29,827 nt of DNA from Larix sibirica (GCA_004151065.3 NWUY0300002371.1:1-29827); one strand, 5' to 3'. Counted from the stretch's first letter, positions 20,885 to 29,827 are shown. Numbers and translations are program-made. The notes: generated by a model from the letters alone, not told the origin.

Positions 20885-21059
20885 CATAATTTTTTCTCCA
20901 GTTGTAGACCAATTTTTATGTTGTTGATGAGTTTTTCTATAGTTTATGACTTTTTTAGTTGCTAATGAGTTTTTCTATAGCTAGTGACTTTCTTAAATGT
21001 TTTTGAGTTTCTCTACAACTATTGATTTATTCCTATTCATGATACATTTTTTTTTTCCT

Positions 21060-22020
21060 CGAAAAAAAAGGAAGCATAATTTTATTTCATCTTTCAAGTA
21101 CAAAATTACATTGATCAACTTCACTCTTTNGACCATATATATAAAGCATTCAAAAACATAATTACTCAACTGCTAGAACATGAAAGATAACTATGTATTA
21201 TCCGGCTAAGTAACTATTTTATACCAAAGTCAAACAAATGACTTGCACTTGAATTACACCAGCTAGTTGACCTGAAGGTTCGATTGTAATACTTTATTTG
21301 AATGCCTACTTCTCATCTGACAATTACCACAAACTTTCGAGCAATAACATATCAGTCTTTAGTTTGGCATATCACCACATTCTTCTTGGTTATGTAGTTC
21401 ATATGCACAACACTCCATATACTACCATAGATAATTGTCATGATATGTATGATGGTTGCTTCAATCTTCTTGAGACACAGGCTGTACCACCTCATTTTTT
21501 ATACCCTTGAAGCAACTAAATTAGATATCGATAGTGAGGGACATTCTAGGGTTATCAAAGCCCAAGTTGTTCAAATGTTATTTAATACATACAAAATAAT
21601 GCGCCCGACCCCCCAATTTGGTGATTTTTTGTGCAGATTCATTAAACCTCTATAACTCATAGAAAAGAACAAGGAAATATATGTTAGGGGCGATATCACT
21701 TACATCAAAGCTGTGTCGGTGTACTCAAAAAATGCTTTAACGATCCTCTATCTACATGTGCAAATCTCAAACTCTAGTGACTTTTATGGCCATCACATTC
21801 CTATAGGCTATAATTTATACAGGTAAATACACAAACTTGTCTATTAGACTGTTGGACCACTATGTCCAAAAGAGACGATGTATGCCCTGATGTCAATTGG
21901 CATTCGCATAGTATGCCCTATGCTGGTAATTATTCGTGCAACTTCATTGAATACTCACCTCATCCACAAAAAGGTTTGGAGCACAATAAACTATTCATAG
22001 ATATTACCAGATCAGCTGGC
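21060..22020. other. unassigned sequence with one ambiguous base
   Basis: Position 21130 is an N, the only ambiguous base seen. Plus frames at 21298-21510, 21440-21655 and 21862-22092 have no recognised domain, and the first two overlap in different frames. No gene is called. Confidence 0.4.
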
Positions 22021-22029
22021 TCGTGGGGT

Positions 22030-22640
22030 GCAGATTCAGATCAGGATCCACCAAAATCTACCCAGGATCGACTCTACGGTAATGCCATGTAATCTGCTAT
22101 GTTACACATGAACATCATGTAATCCAAAACATCAACGTCAGCATCGTGTAATCCAAAACGTCAAGGATGGGGAAAAATCAGCCTACACAATAATGGATTT
22201 TCTCAAGTTTCATGAAAAAAACCACAGCCACTTACATATTCTAATTAAAAGTAAAGTTTATAAACCACTTACATATTAAAAGTAAAGTTTATAGCCACTT
22301 ACTTAACTGATGTAATGTACTGTAATAACTGATAATTAATGTGTAACTTGTATAAAATAATTAATGGAAAATACTTGAAAATAATACATTAATTATTAGT
22401 TTATTGATCTAATATATTAGTTATTTTTATAAATATTACATATTACAAATATATAGATATAATAGAAGTTATATATTTTAAAATTCGTACATATTTTCTA
22501 TTTGTATACAAATTTTATTTTTAGAAGTTATAAAAATATATTTATATTGTTTCTACTTGTAGTTTCCCTGCTGTATCCGGATCCTGGCTTTTCAAAAACT
22601 GGCAGATCCAGATCTGAATCTGAATCTTGGTAACTTAGTT
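22030..22640. mobile_element. inverted-repeat element (MITE or foldback-like), diverged
   Basis: The left arm (about 22032-22085) has agattcagatcaggatccacc and, further in, cccaggatc. The reverse complement of the right arm (about 22570-22625) has agattcagatctggatctgcc and gccaggatcc, in the same order. The arms enclose about 480 bp of increasingly AT-rich DNA without coding capacity. Outermost ends and a target-site duplication could not be settled; ttacca occurs near both outer edges. The interior contains direct repeats (atcatgtaatccaaaac/atcgtgtaatccaaaac, and ccacttac three times). Confidence 0.5.
22107..22310. repeat. short direct repeats inside the inverted-repeat element
   Basis: A 29-bp unit beginning catc(a/g)tgtaatccaaaac occurs twice (about 22113 and 22142). 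Further on, ccacttac with attaaaagtaaagtttata recurs at about 22226 and 22264, and a shortened copy at about 22295. Confidence 0.7.
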
Positions 22641-23480
22641 ATTATGTAACAAGTATATAACACAAATATTACCAACATCTTGTCAGAAGCCAGAAGCCTT
22701 TGCTTGCTTGTTGGCTTGCAAATCATACACAACTTAAGAAGCAAAATCATGTATTATATACTTAAGTGTTCAATTGACACACCTAAGATAAGATAAGATA
22801 TGACCAAGTAATCAGTCAATGGGACTAGACAGTACAATCAAGGGCCACAAGACTGTGGGAGTGTCTAGAACACTCCTAGATGCTAAAATGTTATCAAAGT
22901 AAAACTTGAACTATATGATGCCACATTTGCAAGTGCAGTTGGTTATCTCTTTTGTTTATTTTTTAAGTACAACCCAAACTTTAACCATTTTATCAAATAT
23001 TCTGTGGCTGGATACTTCAATGATCCACAAATCCAAAAGACCATTGCCAAAATCCCTCTTGAAGTAAAGCTAGATGAAATGAAATGAAATTCTCTCACAA
23101 TGATTTCTCCGTATGCTCATTATCACATCTGACAGGACTGACCTCAGCAAATACCAAAAGCCCAATCATACCATTGCTATATGGATACATATGATCGCCA
23201 CCTTCCCGTTATGAACTTGAAATGTTAACCGCATTTCTGTAAAACTTATACAATATGAACACCTATTTTAGACCATATGATAATCATAACACATTCCACT
23301 TACAACTTACAATAGCCCTACATGCTTGGTGATCTCCCAAAACTTGTCCATTGGTGTTTTCTCTACAAATGTCTTGAGAGATAAATAACGGACAATGGTG
23401 TGTTAGTCTGGGCGCAAAGGTACACTCTCCCTTAGTACATTTCACCCACGCTGCTGCCCTTATGATATTCACAGTTAATC
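22640..23480. other. unassigned sequence flanking a LINE 3' end
   Basis: Apart from the minus-strand LINE tail at 22787-22870, no feature was recognised. The minus frame at 23284-23493 has no domain similarity that I can name. Confidence 0.4.
22787..22870 (-). mobile_element. LINE (or SINE) 3' end, minus orientation
   Basis: On the minus strand, gacactcccacag and cttggtcata are followed by two and a part TTATC units (plus-strand gataagataagata, 22787-22800). This is the same order as the ends at 11932 and 26510. The ggacatta block normally between ggtca and the tail is missing. Truncated or decayed copy. Confidence 0.55.
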
Positions 23481-23499
23481 CCGTCTTGATCACATCATC

Positions 23500-24390
23500 C
23501 CCATCCTCTTGCCAAATGTTCTACTACAAACATATCAGAGAGGCAATATGAGAGATGAACACTAGTCGAGCAGCAGATGAGGAGGGTTTTCCAACAGAGT
23601 TCTTCAAACATGGTATACAATCACTACTGTATTACATCACTGATTTGTTTAACAATGTTGTTCGCATTGGTTTCCCACTGGCATGGTCCCACTATATCAT
23701 CCACATGATTCATAAATCGGGGCCTAGTGCAAATATGAGTAACTATAGGACAATCATGGTGGGACATGCATTCTCAAAGCCCTGCGCCACAACTCTTCAC
23801 ACACAGCTAGTCCAAAGGATTTCAAGAGGAAAAACCTTCAGGATAGGGGACAAGCAGATTTCCGACTAGGGTATCAAACAATGGACCATATCCTAACTCT
23901 TTGGACATCATTAAGGAAGTGAGGCACCGCTCTTCAAGAGTCTTCTGTTGTTTTGCAGTCTTTTAGAAAGCCATTGCCTCAGTTCTGCAAGAGACCATGC
24001 TCCAGAGAATCAGATATGTTCGTATCCTAAAGATTCTTATCGAAGCTATTATGTGCCTCTATGAGGTAGTCCTTGGTCACCATTGCATAGCACACGAATT
24101 ATCAAATTTCATCAACAGCACCAATGGGGTGAAACAAGGGTGCCCCCTCTCAAGCACTTTGGTTGAGATATACATAAGACAAGCACTCTGGTTGGAGGCC
24201 TTCTTACATAAACACATTCAACCAAGCGATGGTTGTCTCCTCTACCATGTCCAAGTCTCCATACTCCTTTTTGCCAATGATGTGGTCCTTTTTGGCTCCA
24301 CACCTAAGGGTCTACAAAGACAACTAGATGCTCTAGCATTGTTTTGCAACCTTCATGAGTTGACAATCAATCTTGGAAAACTAAGGTGAT
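23500..24390 (+). pseudogene. LINE reverse transcriptase domain (decayed)
   Basis: Segments in shifting frames give EEGFPTEFFKHG, DLFNNVVRIGFPLAWSHYII, HKSGPSANMSNYRTIMVG (motifs 1-2 region), YQTMDHILTL, then VKQGCPLSSTLVEIYI (motif B), and LLFANDVVLFGSTPKGLQRQ (motif C region). This is the reverse transcriptase that copies element RNA at the nicked target. Both catalytic centres are damaged. Motif A reads CCFAVF-stop-KAIASV where an Asp-containing FVDF-x-KAFD pattern is usual. Motif C reads FANDV in place of FADDV. The two longest open pieces are 23555-23869 and 23997-24389. Confidence 0.85.
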
Positions 24391-24541
24391 GATCTTCAAA
24401 TGCTCGACAAAATCCCTCTCAAATCTCTAATTTTACGTTAGAGGGGAGGTGGTTGAGTTGGGAGCCCAATTTTCAGGGCCTAGATTCAGGTTGAGGTAGG
24501 CTCTCCAACCCCTTCTAAATAAAAGGTATGGGTTTCTCGCT

Positions 24542-25480
24542 TTGATAGAGAGTTTCCAACATCATTTTCAAGATATCTCGTCCAAACTAGACCTTACAGA
24601 CTCCATCATTCAACCCAATGTTTTGTGCGGATCAAAAGATTGGGGACCAAGTCTACTTGAGTTGAACTGGGCCCGCACCAAGAAGTTCAAACCCTCTTGC
24701 TTCGCCGCATCATTAGATGCAAGAGGACGGTCCCCCAACCCATCATCCAAGCAAAGCTTGCACACACCCTTTTCGAATCAAGATGTCTCCAAATTGGTAG
24801 AGTTGTATCACCTCAAGAGATTTACCGAACCTATGGCAGACAAAGCTCGGTACCCTCGCCTAGCTTACCAATCTTACAAGGCCAATGCCCAATCAAACCC
24901 CTCAATGGGAGAGCACAAAGCAAGTACTATGAGTTTCCATGCTTCCTTCAATAGGTTGGTATATTAATGGATCACCTTCCCCTGTTCTACTCTTTGGATG
25001 CTCCAAGCCATCTCTTGCCTAATAAGCAAGAGATGAATGGGATTATCGAAGAGGATATTTATAGACAATATATCCATGTCACTTCAGTTGTCCCTCGTAG
25101 GGGTATGATACCCAAGATGGCCTTTATGCAGAGCACTTCCTAGAGATTAGAGATGGGCTCATAGTGCAACCCCCTTACACACTTCAACACTAGATGCACA
25201 TGTTGAGGATTCCCCTAGGCCAGTTTAGAGTGGGTTCACAATGCACATTAGCTTCAAAGACCAAACAGCAAATTCCACAGGAGAACAGATTATGTTAGGT
25301 CTAATGTAAACAAGAAGCAAAGGCACAAGAGCACTTCAGATGCCCTTGTTACTAAGAGATACGAGGTCTATCCCATTGTTTGTTTCAAGAGTCCTATAAC
25401 TCCCTCTCCACCTTTTTCTAGCATCCTGACCAACAATGCCTAGCAATATACTTGGGAGAGGCCCTCCAACTTAGAGCTTG
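24542..25480 (+). pseudogene. LINE C-terminal domain, first part and first duplicate
   Basis: Downstream of reverse transcriptase come SIIQPNVLCGSKDWGPSLLELNW, then a frameshift into LRRIIRCKRTVPQPIIQAKLAH, and RRGMIPKMAF and RDGLIVQPPYT. A further fragment has GQFRVG, then QEHFRCPC and EIRGLSHCLF. In related plant LINE proteins, the last segment carries a C-x-C...H...C zinc-knuckle-like motif; here stops interrupt it. The frameshift is within 24697-24720, where two overlapping open frames (24542-24967 and 24697-24954) together read the protein. The stretch 25031-25480 is unit 1 of the tandem duplication. Confidence 0.7.
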
Positions 25481-25892
25481 AGATGAATGGGATTAACAAA
25501 GAGGATATTTATAGACAGTATATCCAAGTCACTTTGGATGCCCCTAGTAGGGGTTCGATACCCAAGATAGCCTTTATGCAGAACACTTACTAGAGATTAG
25601 AGAACACTTCAGCACTAGATGCACATGCTCAAGATCCCCCTAGGCCAATTCAAAGTGGCCTCACATCAGCTTCAAAAGCCGAACACCAATTCCACGGGCG
25701 GACAAATTATGTTGGGATGCCATAGACAAGAGGCAAAGGCATAGGAGCACTTCAAATGCCCTTGTTACTAAGAGATATGTGGTCTATCCCATTGTTTGTT
25801 TCAAGAGTCTTGTAACTCCCTCTCCACCTTTTTCTAGCATCAATACCAACAGTGCCTAGCGTTATACTTGAGAGAGGCCCTCAAACTTAGAG
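25481..25892 (+). pseudogene. LINE C-terminal domain, second tandem copy
   Basis: This is a direct repeat of 25031-25480 at an offset of 450 bp. It begins agatgaatgggatta and ends at cttagag (25892), and retains gaggatatttatagaca, atacccaaga, ctagatgcacatg, cttgttactaagagatatg and tcccattgtttgtttcaaga. The two copies differ at scattered sites and by small gaps, so the duplication is not recent. The offset is a multiple of three, so it would have preserved the frame if it arose while the element was coding. Confidence 0.85.
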
Positions 25893-26495
25893 TTCACATT
25901 ATTCGCCCCCCCCCAACTCGACCAGAAACTACTCCATAAATCACATCTTTCTTCCTGGCGCCCCAAGAGGTAGGCAAATGGTAGCATCATTCCAACTGCC
26001 AAATTAGTTAGGCCCTCAGAGGTAATGTAACCCCAAACAACAAGACCCATGCGATGGTGTCGTATGAGGGTTCGGGACAGCTTACGCATGACCAGCAGGC
26101 AACCTCCCTCCACCATATCTCAACAATGATTCACCTTTTCAAGAGAGAGAGGAACTCCCTAGGCCGGATCCAACTCCTCCGGCCAAATTTCTATACAGAG
26201 TTCCTTTCCTCAAGCCTCAATTTTCAAATGATACGAGAGGTTCACACTCGATTTCAAAGGTCGACCCTCCTTTCCTTGCCCTGACGACAAATTTTTGGAG
26301 CACCAAGGCTCTTTCCCATGAGCTCAGGTCCAAAGAATTGCATTTCCTTTTAGCATTATGGTAGTTGTTCTTCGATCAGAGTGATCAGTTTGGTTTCTTG
26401 GGGAGTGACCTTCACACTCCCACTTTGTATTGCCACTTATGTACTCAGCAATCACATTGACCTAGTTTTGGTCATTTGCTTGGACATTACTAAAT
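25893..26495 (+). other. LINE 3' UTR-like region
   Basis: This is GC-richer than its surroundings, opening with a C-run (25906-25915), and ends in the conserved 3' block (cactcccactttgtatt, then ggtcatttgcttggacatta). Short frames on both strands (25862-26116 minus, 26054-26284 and 26381-26584 plus) have no recognisable domain. Another element nested here cannot be excluded. Confidence 0.5.
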
Positions 26496-27157
26496 TTATC
26501 TTATCTTATCTAGAAGGATTCACCTTGTGGAATTCATTATCACATCATCACAAGAGTACCATAGAGTGTATCCATAACAAGTGATCCACAATAATGACTT
26601 AGCATGGGCAAAGGGCCAAGGCTATCAAATTTGATTTTCAGATGATTAGCCACCTGTTAATTTCCTGATAAACCATAAGTTTGTTCATCATGTAAAAGAG
26701 AAAACATCCTGTTTAAAAGAATCTGTTAGTCAAAGACATCAAAATTTTAGGGTATCATACCTAAATGTTTATAATATGTTTCATGTGTCAGTTATAAGCC
26801 TCCAACATATGGAAAAAGATAACATATACCAACTTACTTGATCCTGTTACAATGTACACTTGATTATCTACAAAGATGGACCCACATGAATATAGAACTC
26901 CCTGTTTCAATACACTAACACTTGATCATTAGCTAATTCCATCTATGCATGAACTGATCAAAGGCATCTTATTCTCATGTTGTCTAGTCAAGCATTACAC
27001 CTCTTTTACCCATCCAACATATAGGTAACTTCAACAATCCTTGAATAACATACAAGCCCAAGGAATGTTTGCCTGCCAATTCCATTTGTTGAAGATTTCA
27101 TTTAAAAGATGACTTCAATTTTGTCAAAGATCAATCAGCGATTCTTGTGCTCAACGA

Positions 27158-27209
27158 TAACCAATTCTGATCAGACAACATGGTAACCAATTCTGATCAG
27201 ACAACATGG
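27158..27209. repeat. 26-bp perfect tandem duplication
   Basis: Two identical 26-bp units (27158-27183 and 27184-27209), each beginning taaccaattctgatcag, lie head to tail. The lack of any difference indicates a recent event. Confidence 0.95.
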
Positions 27210-27365
27210 TACAGGTATATGGAACAACATAGGATTGACAGGTAACCCCTCTTTATGAAAGGGCATGTCATGCAACATTTAATGGGATGCTTCCACTTTT
27301 CATTTGGGTGAGAAAACAGCATTTAGAGCAGAGCTGGCAGTTCAGAATTCAACCAGAACTAGCAT

Positions 27366-27487
27366 TTCCCATAGAGATCTAGACTTCTTTTGAGCTTGGT
27401 GCCAAAGCAGATATCTTCCCAATACTTTCCCATAGAGATTTAGACTTATTTTGAGCTTGGTGACAAAGCAGTTATCTTCCCAATACT
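27366..27487. repeat. 61-bp tandem duplication
   Basis: Units beginning ttcccatagagat at 27366 and 27427 share tagactt, ttttgagcttggtg and atcttcccaatactt with a few substitutions. Confidence 0.9.
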
Positions 27488-28649
27488 TACCTACATAACA
27501 AGGGGCAGACTGTATAATCACAACTTGGCCCTATGCTGTAAACAACTTAATTTTCTTTGCTGTTCAGTAACGTATATAAGATGCATCTTCCAACAATAAT
27601 CCAGGTGCTCATCTACTAGCTCAATTGGTCCTTTTGCTCCAAGGTACACCCACCTCCACACAAAAATAGGCCCACGTGAATTAGAACCCAAGTTCCAATA
27701 CAGTAATGCTTGGTCAATATCTCATTCTAAGCATGCATTGACTAATCAAAAGCATGTTACTCTCCTGTAGTCTAGTCAAATATCACTCTCCTCTTGATTT
27801 AGTCATCCAAGGTATGAGTGATTTTCCTGACATTTTGGTAGATCTTGAATAACAATAACATACATGGACACAAAACTTTGTCCAACAATTACATCTGTTA
27901 TAGGCGTCTTATAAAAGGTGATTTGAAATTTATCCAAATCAATCACAAATGTTTTGTGCTCATGTGCCTGTGAGAGTACAACGCTCCAATATAATTCAGT
28001 GTAATCAAATCACGTTATATAAGATTTAATAAAAGGCCATTATGATAGGCATTAAGTTTAACAGGTGCCATTAAAACAAGGTAGTTAGGTCATACAGGTA
28101 GTCCAACTACCTAAGAACCAAATAAAAGAGAATCAATGTTGATGTATCGGATGACTTCACCTTTAATGAAATATCCACTTCATATCTCTTGTGTGTGTAT
28201 CCCTTGTGTGATGGATGCATAGTTATTTCACAACATAGTACCAGGGCAAAATATCCAGTGTCCCAAGTTTGTGATAACTAAAGTACAAGAAAAAGCGAAT
28301 TGGCTGAGATAAAGCACAAACAATTTATATGTTCGAAATTTATTGTAAGTTGGAATATCATATTGTTTCAATATTATAAAGTTCTTCAGTGAAAGGAAAA
28401 TTATGTGTGTTATTAAAAGAATATGAACAGGCAGTAACATTTGACCTGCCCATATAAGATTCAACCAGAACATCTCCCTAGACAAAACCCTGATTCAGTC
28501 CAACAGCGGTTATATTAACCATTTGCAGGAAGAAGTCTGAACACTGGAATCAATCTCTTCTTATTCGAATTGCATAGCCAATCTACACTGGAATCAATCT
28601 CTTGATATTCAAACTGCCATAGCAGAGACAGAGAAAGTGACAACATCTA

Positions 28650-28657
28650 CAACAGAC
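28650..28657. repeat. 8-bp target-site duplication, left
   Basis: CAACAGAC directly abuts the left end of the MITE and is identical to 29112-29119. Confidence 0.85.
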
Positions 28658-29111
28658 CATAGTCACCAGAATCGGAATCGGCAATAAATCGGTGAGGCAA
28701 AAGAGTTAGTTTTGAATAATATTGGGAAAAAATCGGGAAACACAAAAAATTAAATATATACACATATTTTGAATAAGGAAGTCTAGCTGAGTTAAATCCT
28801 GGCCAGGTAGCCTCTTTGTGGATGATTCGGTCACTGTCCCTTCACATCAGGAAGTAGAAAACACCTCCAGCAGACAAACAACTCCAGCAAGCAAAAGAAT
28901 GACCACAAACAGTCAAAATTGGACTTAAAACCTTTTCCTGGGCACGCAGTTCAAAAAATCACAGATTTAAATAGCAAGTTTGATTCGCGTTGACCAAGTC
29001 AAACATGGTGAACCCGAGTCAAACTTGGAATAGTTTAAATTGTATCATTTTGCTTGCAATTCAGATTTAAACCAGAAAATCACGATTTGACTCGTTATTA
29101 CTGTGACTATG
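28658..29111. mobile_element. hAT-like MITE (non-autonomous DNA transposon), 454 bp
   Basis: The element opens with CATAGTCAC (28658-28666) and closes with GTGACTATG (29103-29111), a perfect 9-bp terminal inverted repeat. It is flanked by an exact 8-bp direct repeat CAACAGAC (28650-28657 and 29112-29119). Eight-bp duplications and terminal repeats with A at position 2 and G at position 5 are features of hAT transposons. Subterminal aatcgg repeats near the left end (28670, 28676, 28687, 28731) could be transposase-binding motifs. There is no open frame of note, so it would need a transposase encoded elsewhere. Copy A of the host repeat shows the unoccupied site at 11624. Confidence 0.85.
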
Positions 29112-29119
29112 CAACAGAC
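29112..29119. repeat. 8-bp target-site duplication, right
   Basis: CAACAGAC directly abuts the right end of the MITE. It is followed by attacaattcat, which continues the host repeat as in copy A. Confidence 0.85.
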
Positions 29120-29219
29120 ATTACAATTCATGGCAGCCAGCATACACACAACAAGAAGACCTAATCTGATCGAGAACAGCTCTTTACTCAGACGCAGATG
29201 TCGAAGGAAGAAAAACACT

Positions 29220-29335
29220 AGACAGAAGACTAAGTTTCTTTGCCAACAGATTTCTACAATCAAATTCACAGCAAAGAGGAGCTTTTGCCTTAGATGATAG
29301 CACAGACAGATTTCTGGAATCCAGTTTACAGAAGA
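29220..29335. repeat. short diverged duplication
   Basis: acagatttct(a/g)(c/g)aatc followed by a ttcaca/tttaca and agcaaagag/agaagag block occurs near 29246 and again near 29304. It lies between the dispersed repeat and the LINE tail. Confidence 0.45.
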
Positions 29336-29440
29336 GATAAGATAAAATATTATAAGATAATTTCATTAAAGTCAGGCAGATGACCTTAAATAGATCAATC
29401 AGATGGCTAAGTACATCAGTAAGAGAATACAAAGTGGGAG
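29336..29440 (-). mobile_element. LINE (or SINE) 3' end, minus orientation
   Basis: On the minus strand, gcgctcccactttgtatt, ggtcatctgcctgacttta and atgaaattatcttataat are followed by ttttatcttatc. This is the conserved 3' block with an interrupted TTATC tail (plus-strand gataa at 29336, 29341 and 29355). It lies in the opposite orientation to the tail at 11916. Confidence 0.6.
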
Positions 29441-29608
29441 CGCAAAACATTGCTCCTAGAAAAACATGATAAAATCAAATCTATCCTTTGATGAGAAGAT
29501 CAAATCTATCCTATCCTATGATGGATAAGGGAAACAAAGTGACAATGCAAATAATATAAGTACTGCAGAGAATCGAAAAACAAAAACAAAAAATCTCCAG
29601 GGGGGGTT

Positions 29609-29683
29609 CAATCAACATCCCTTGATGCTATCTCTCCTATCATTCAGCAATCAACATCCCCTGATGCTATCTCTTCTATCATA
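29609..29683. repeat. 39-bp tandem duplication
   Basis: caatcaacatccc(t/c)tgatgctatctct occurs at 29609 and 29648, each followed by (c/t)ctatcat. It lies just after a run of seven G at 29600-29606. Confidence 0.85.
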
Positions 29684-29827
29684 ACACCAAAGACCTAAGT
29701 TGCACAGTACAGGGAAACGGGTAAGAGTTTCTGAAATGGAAATGCACTAGAAACATGACCCCTCATTGCTTATATTGGGATCCGCATCATTAATATCACC
29801 CTTTGCCTCCTTGTCTAGCCTTTGTCT

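Larger units (their letters stand above)
15700..21060 (+). mobile_element. internally deleted Ty3/gypsy element, Athila/Tat-like
   Basis: In order on the plus strand come LTR/leader-like DNA with a TATA box (16169-16176), a decayed tRNA-Asp-type primer-binding site (17007-17024) and gag (about 17155-19050). Protease (19190-19500), integrase (19505-20705) and a purine tract (20862-20884) follow. Reverse transcriptase and RNase H are missing, and protease runs straight into integrase near 19500. The Asp-type primer site and the integrase C-terminal LVNGHHLKL motif fit the Athila/Tat branch. Both outer borders are uncertain, because the 5' and 3' LTR candidates share only short blocks of the type gttgatgagttttctat (15894 and 20923). 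The element is riddled with stops and inactive. Confidence 0.7.
23500..26510 (+). mobile_element. L1-like LINE retrotransposon relic with (TTATC)3 tail
   Basis: In order: reverse transcriptase (23500-24390), a C-terminal domain (about 24540-25892, part duplicated), a 3' UTR-like stretch, and three TTATC units at 26496-26510. The 5' part, including any ORF1 and the endonuclease, is absent, which fits 5' truncation during target-primed reverse transcription. Numerous frameshifts and stops make it inactive. It is the only long copy of a family whose 3' end occurs three more times in the window. Confidence 0.8.
26870..27962. repeat. diverged direct duplication, about 780-bp offset
   Basis: The blocks at 26870-27155 (gacccacatgaat, agaac, ttccaatacacta-like, tgatca..gctaatt, gcatgaactgatcaaa, gtctagtcaa, cttgaataac, catacaa, attttgtcaaa..tcaatca, cttgtgctca) recur in order at 27655-27962 with many substitutions and small gaps. 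This is an old segmental duplication, or two copies of one repeat family. No coding potential was seen. Confidence 0.7.
28285..29215 (+). repeat. dispersed repeat, copy B (interrupted by a MITE)
   Basis: This is homologous to 11279-11723, in the same orientation. The homology stops at 28657 and resumes at 29112, and the intervening 454 bp are the hAT-like element. The resumed part (attacaattcat, gcagccagcatacacac, caagaagacctaatctgat) matches copy A. Both copies are followed within 300 bp by a LINE 3' tail, though in opposite orientations. Confidence 0.9.

Noticed and set aside
21298-22092. Three successive plus ORFs as exons of one gene
   Set aside because: Frames overlap or conflict, no splice sites were convincing, and the last runs into the arm of an inverted-repeat element.
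25862-26284. Overlapping ORFs in the GC-richer part of the LINE 3' region
   Set aside because: Opposite-strand shadows without a domain; the position fits an untranslated region.
1-29827. tRNA or rRNA genes
   Set aside because: Scanning for the T-loop motif (ggttcgaatcc-like) and acceptor pairing, and for conserved rRNA words, found nothing convincing. The tRNA-like signal at 17007 is a primer-binding site.

Overview
The window looks like intergenic DNA from a large, repeat-rich land-plant nuclear genome. A gymnosperm or fern fits the style of its Ty3/gypsy and L1-like elements, but the species cannot be fixed from sequence alone. It is AT-rich, poor in CpG, and I found no intact protein-coding gene. 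Every recognisable protein-coding stretch is a stop- and frameshift-ridden fragment of a retroelement; one short uncertain ORF (13491-13721) has a promoter-like context but no recognised family.

Layout. 1-1750: unassigned sequence with one TATA-like promoter motif. 1755-3560: nested tandem duplications. 3600-5690: mostly featureless, with small local duplications. 5687-6308: a candidate minus-strand LTR behind a polypurine tract and a polyprotein tail. 6855-7235: a tandem array upstream of a TATA-like box. 8400-9400: two local duplications. 10533-11165 (minus): a Ty3/gypsy gag-protease relic. 11279-11723: first copy of a dispersed repeat, then an LINE 3' end (11830-11932) and a minus-strand LTR-like block (about 11945-12843). 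13400-14340: the uncertain ORF and AT-rich duplicated DNA. 15130-15520 (minus): a LINE zinc-binding-domain relic. About 15700-21060 (plus): a decayed, internally deleted Ty3/gypsy element of the Athila/Tat type, with leader, primer-binding site, gag, partial protease and integrase but no reverse transcriptase/RNase H. 22030-22640: an inverted-repeat element. 22787-22870 (minus): another LINE 3' end. 23500-26510 (plus): a long L1-like LINE relic with reverse transcriptase, C-terminal domain with a 450-bp tandem duplication, 3' UTR and (TTATC)3 tail. 26870-27962: diverged duplications. 28285-29215: second copy of the dispersed repeat, interrupted by a 454-bp hAT-like MITE. 29336-29440 (minus): a fourth LINE 3' end.

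The best-supported discovery is the MITE at 28658-29111. It has 9-bp perfect terminal inverted repeats and an exact 8-bp target-site duplication, and the homologous repeat at 11279-11723 provides an unoccupied site within the same window. No multi-gene system, CRISPR array, rRNA or tRNA gene was seen. Boundaries of decayed elements are approximate, and all family assignments come from motif recognition by eye, without database searches.
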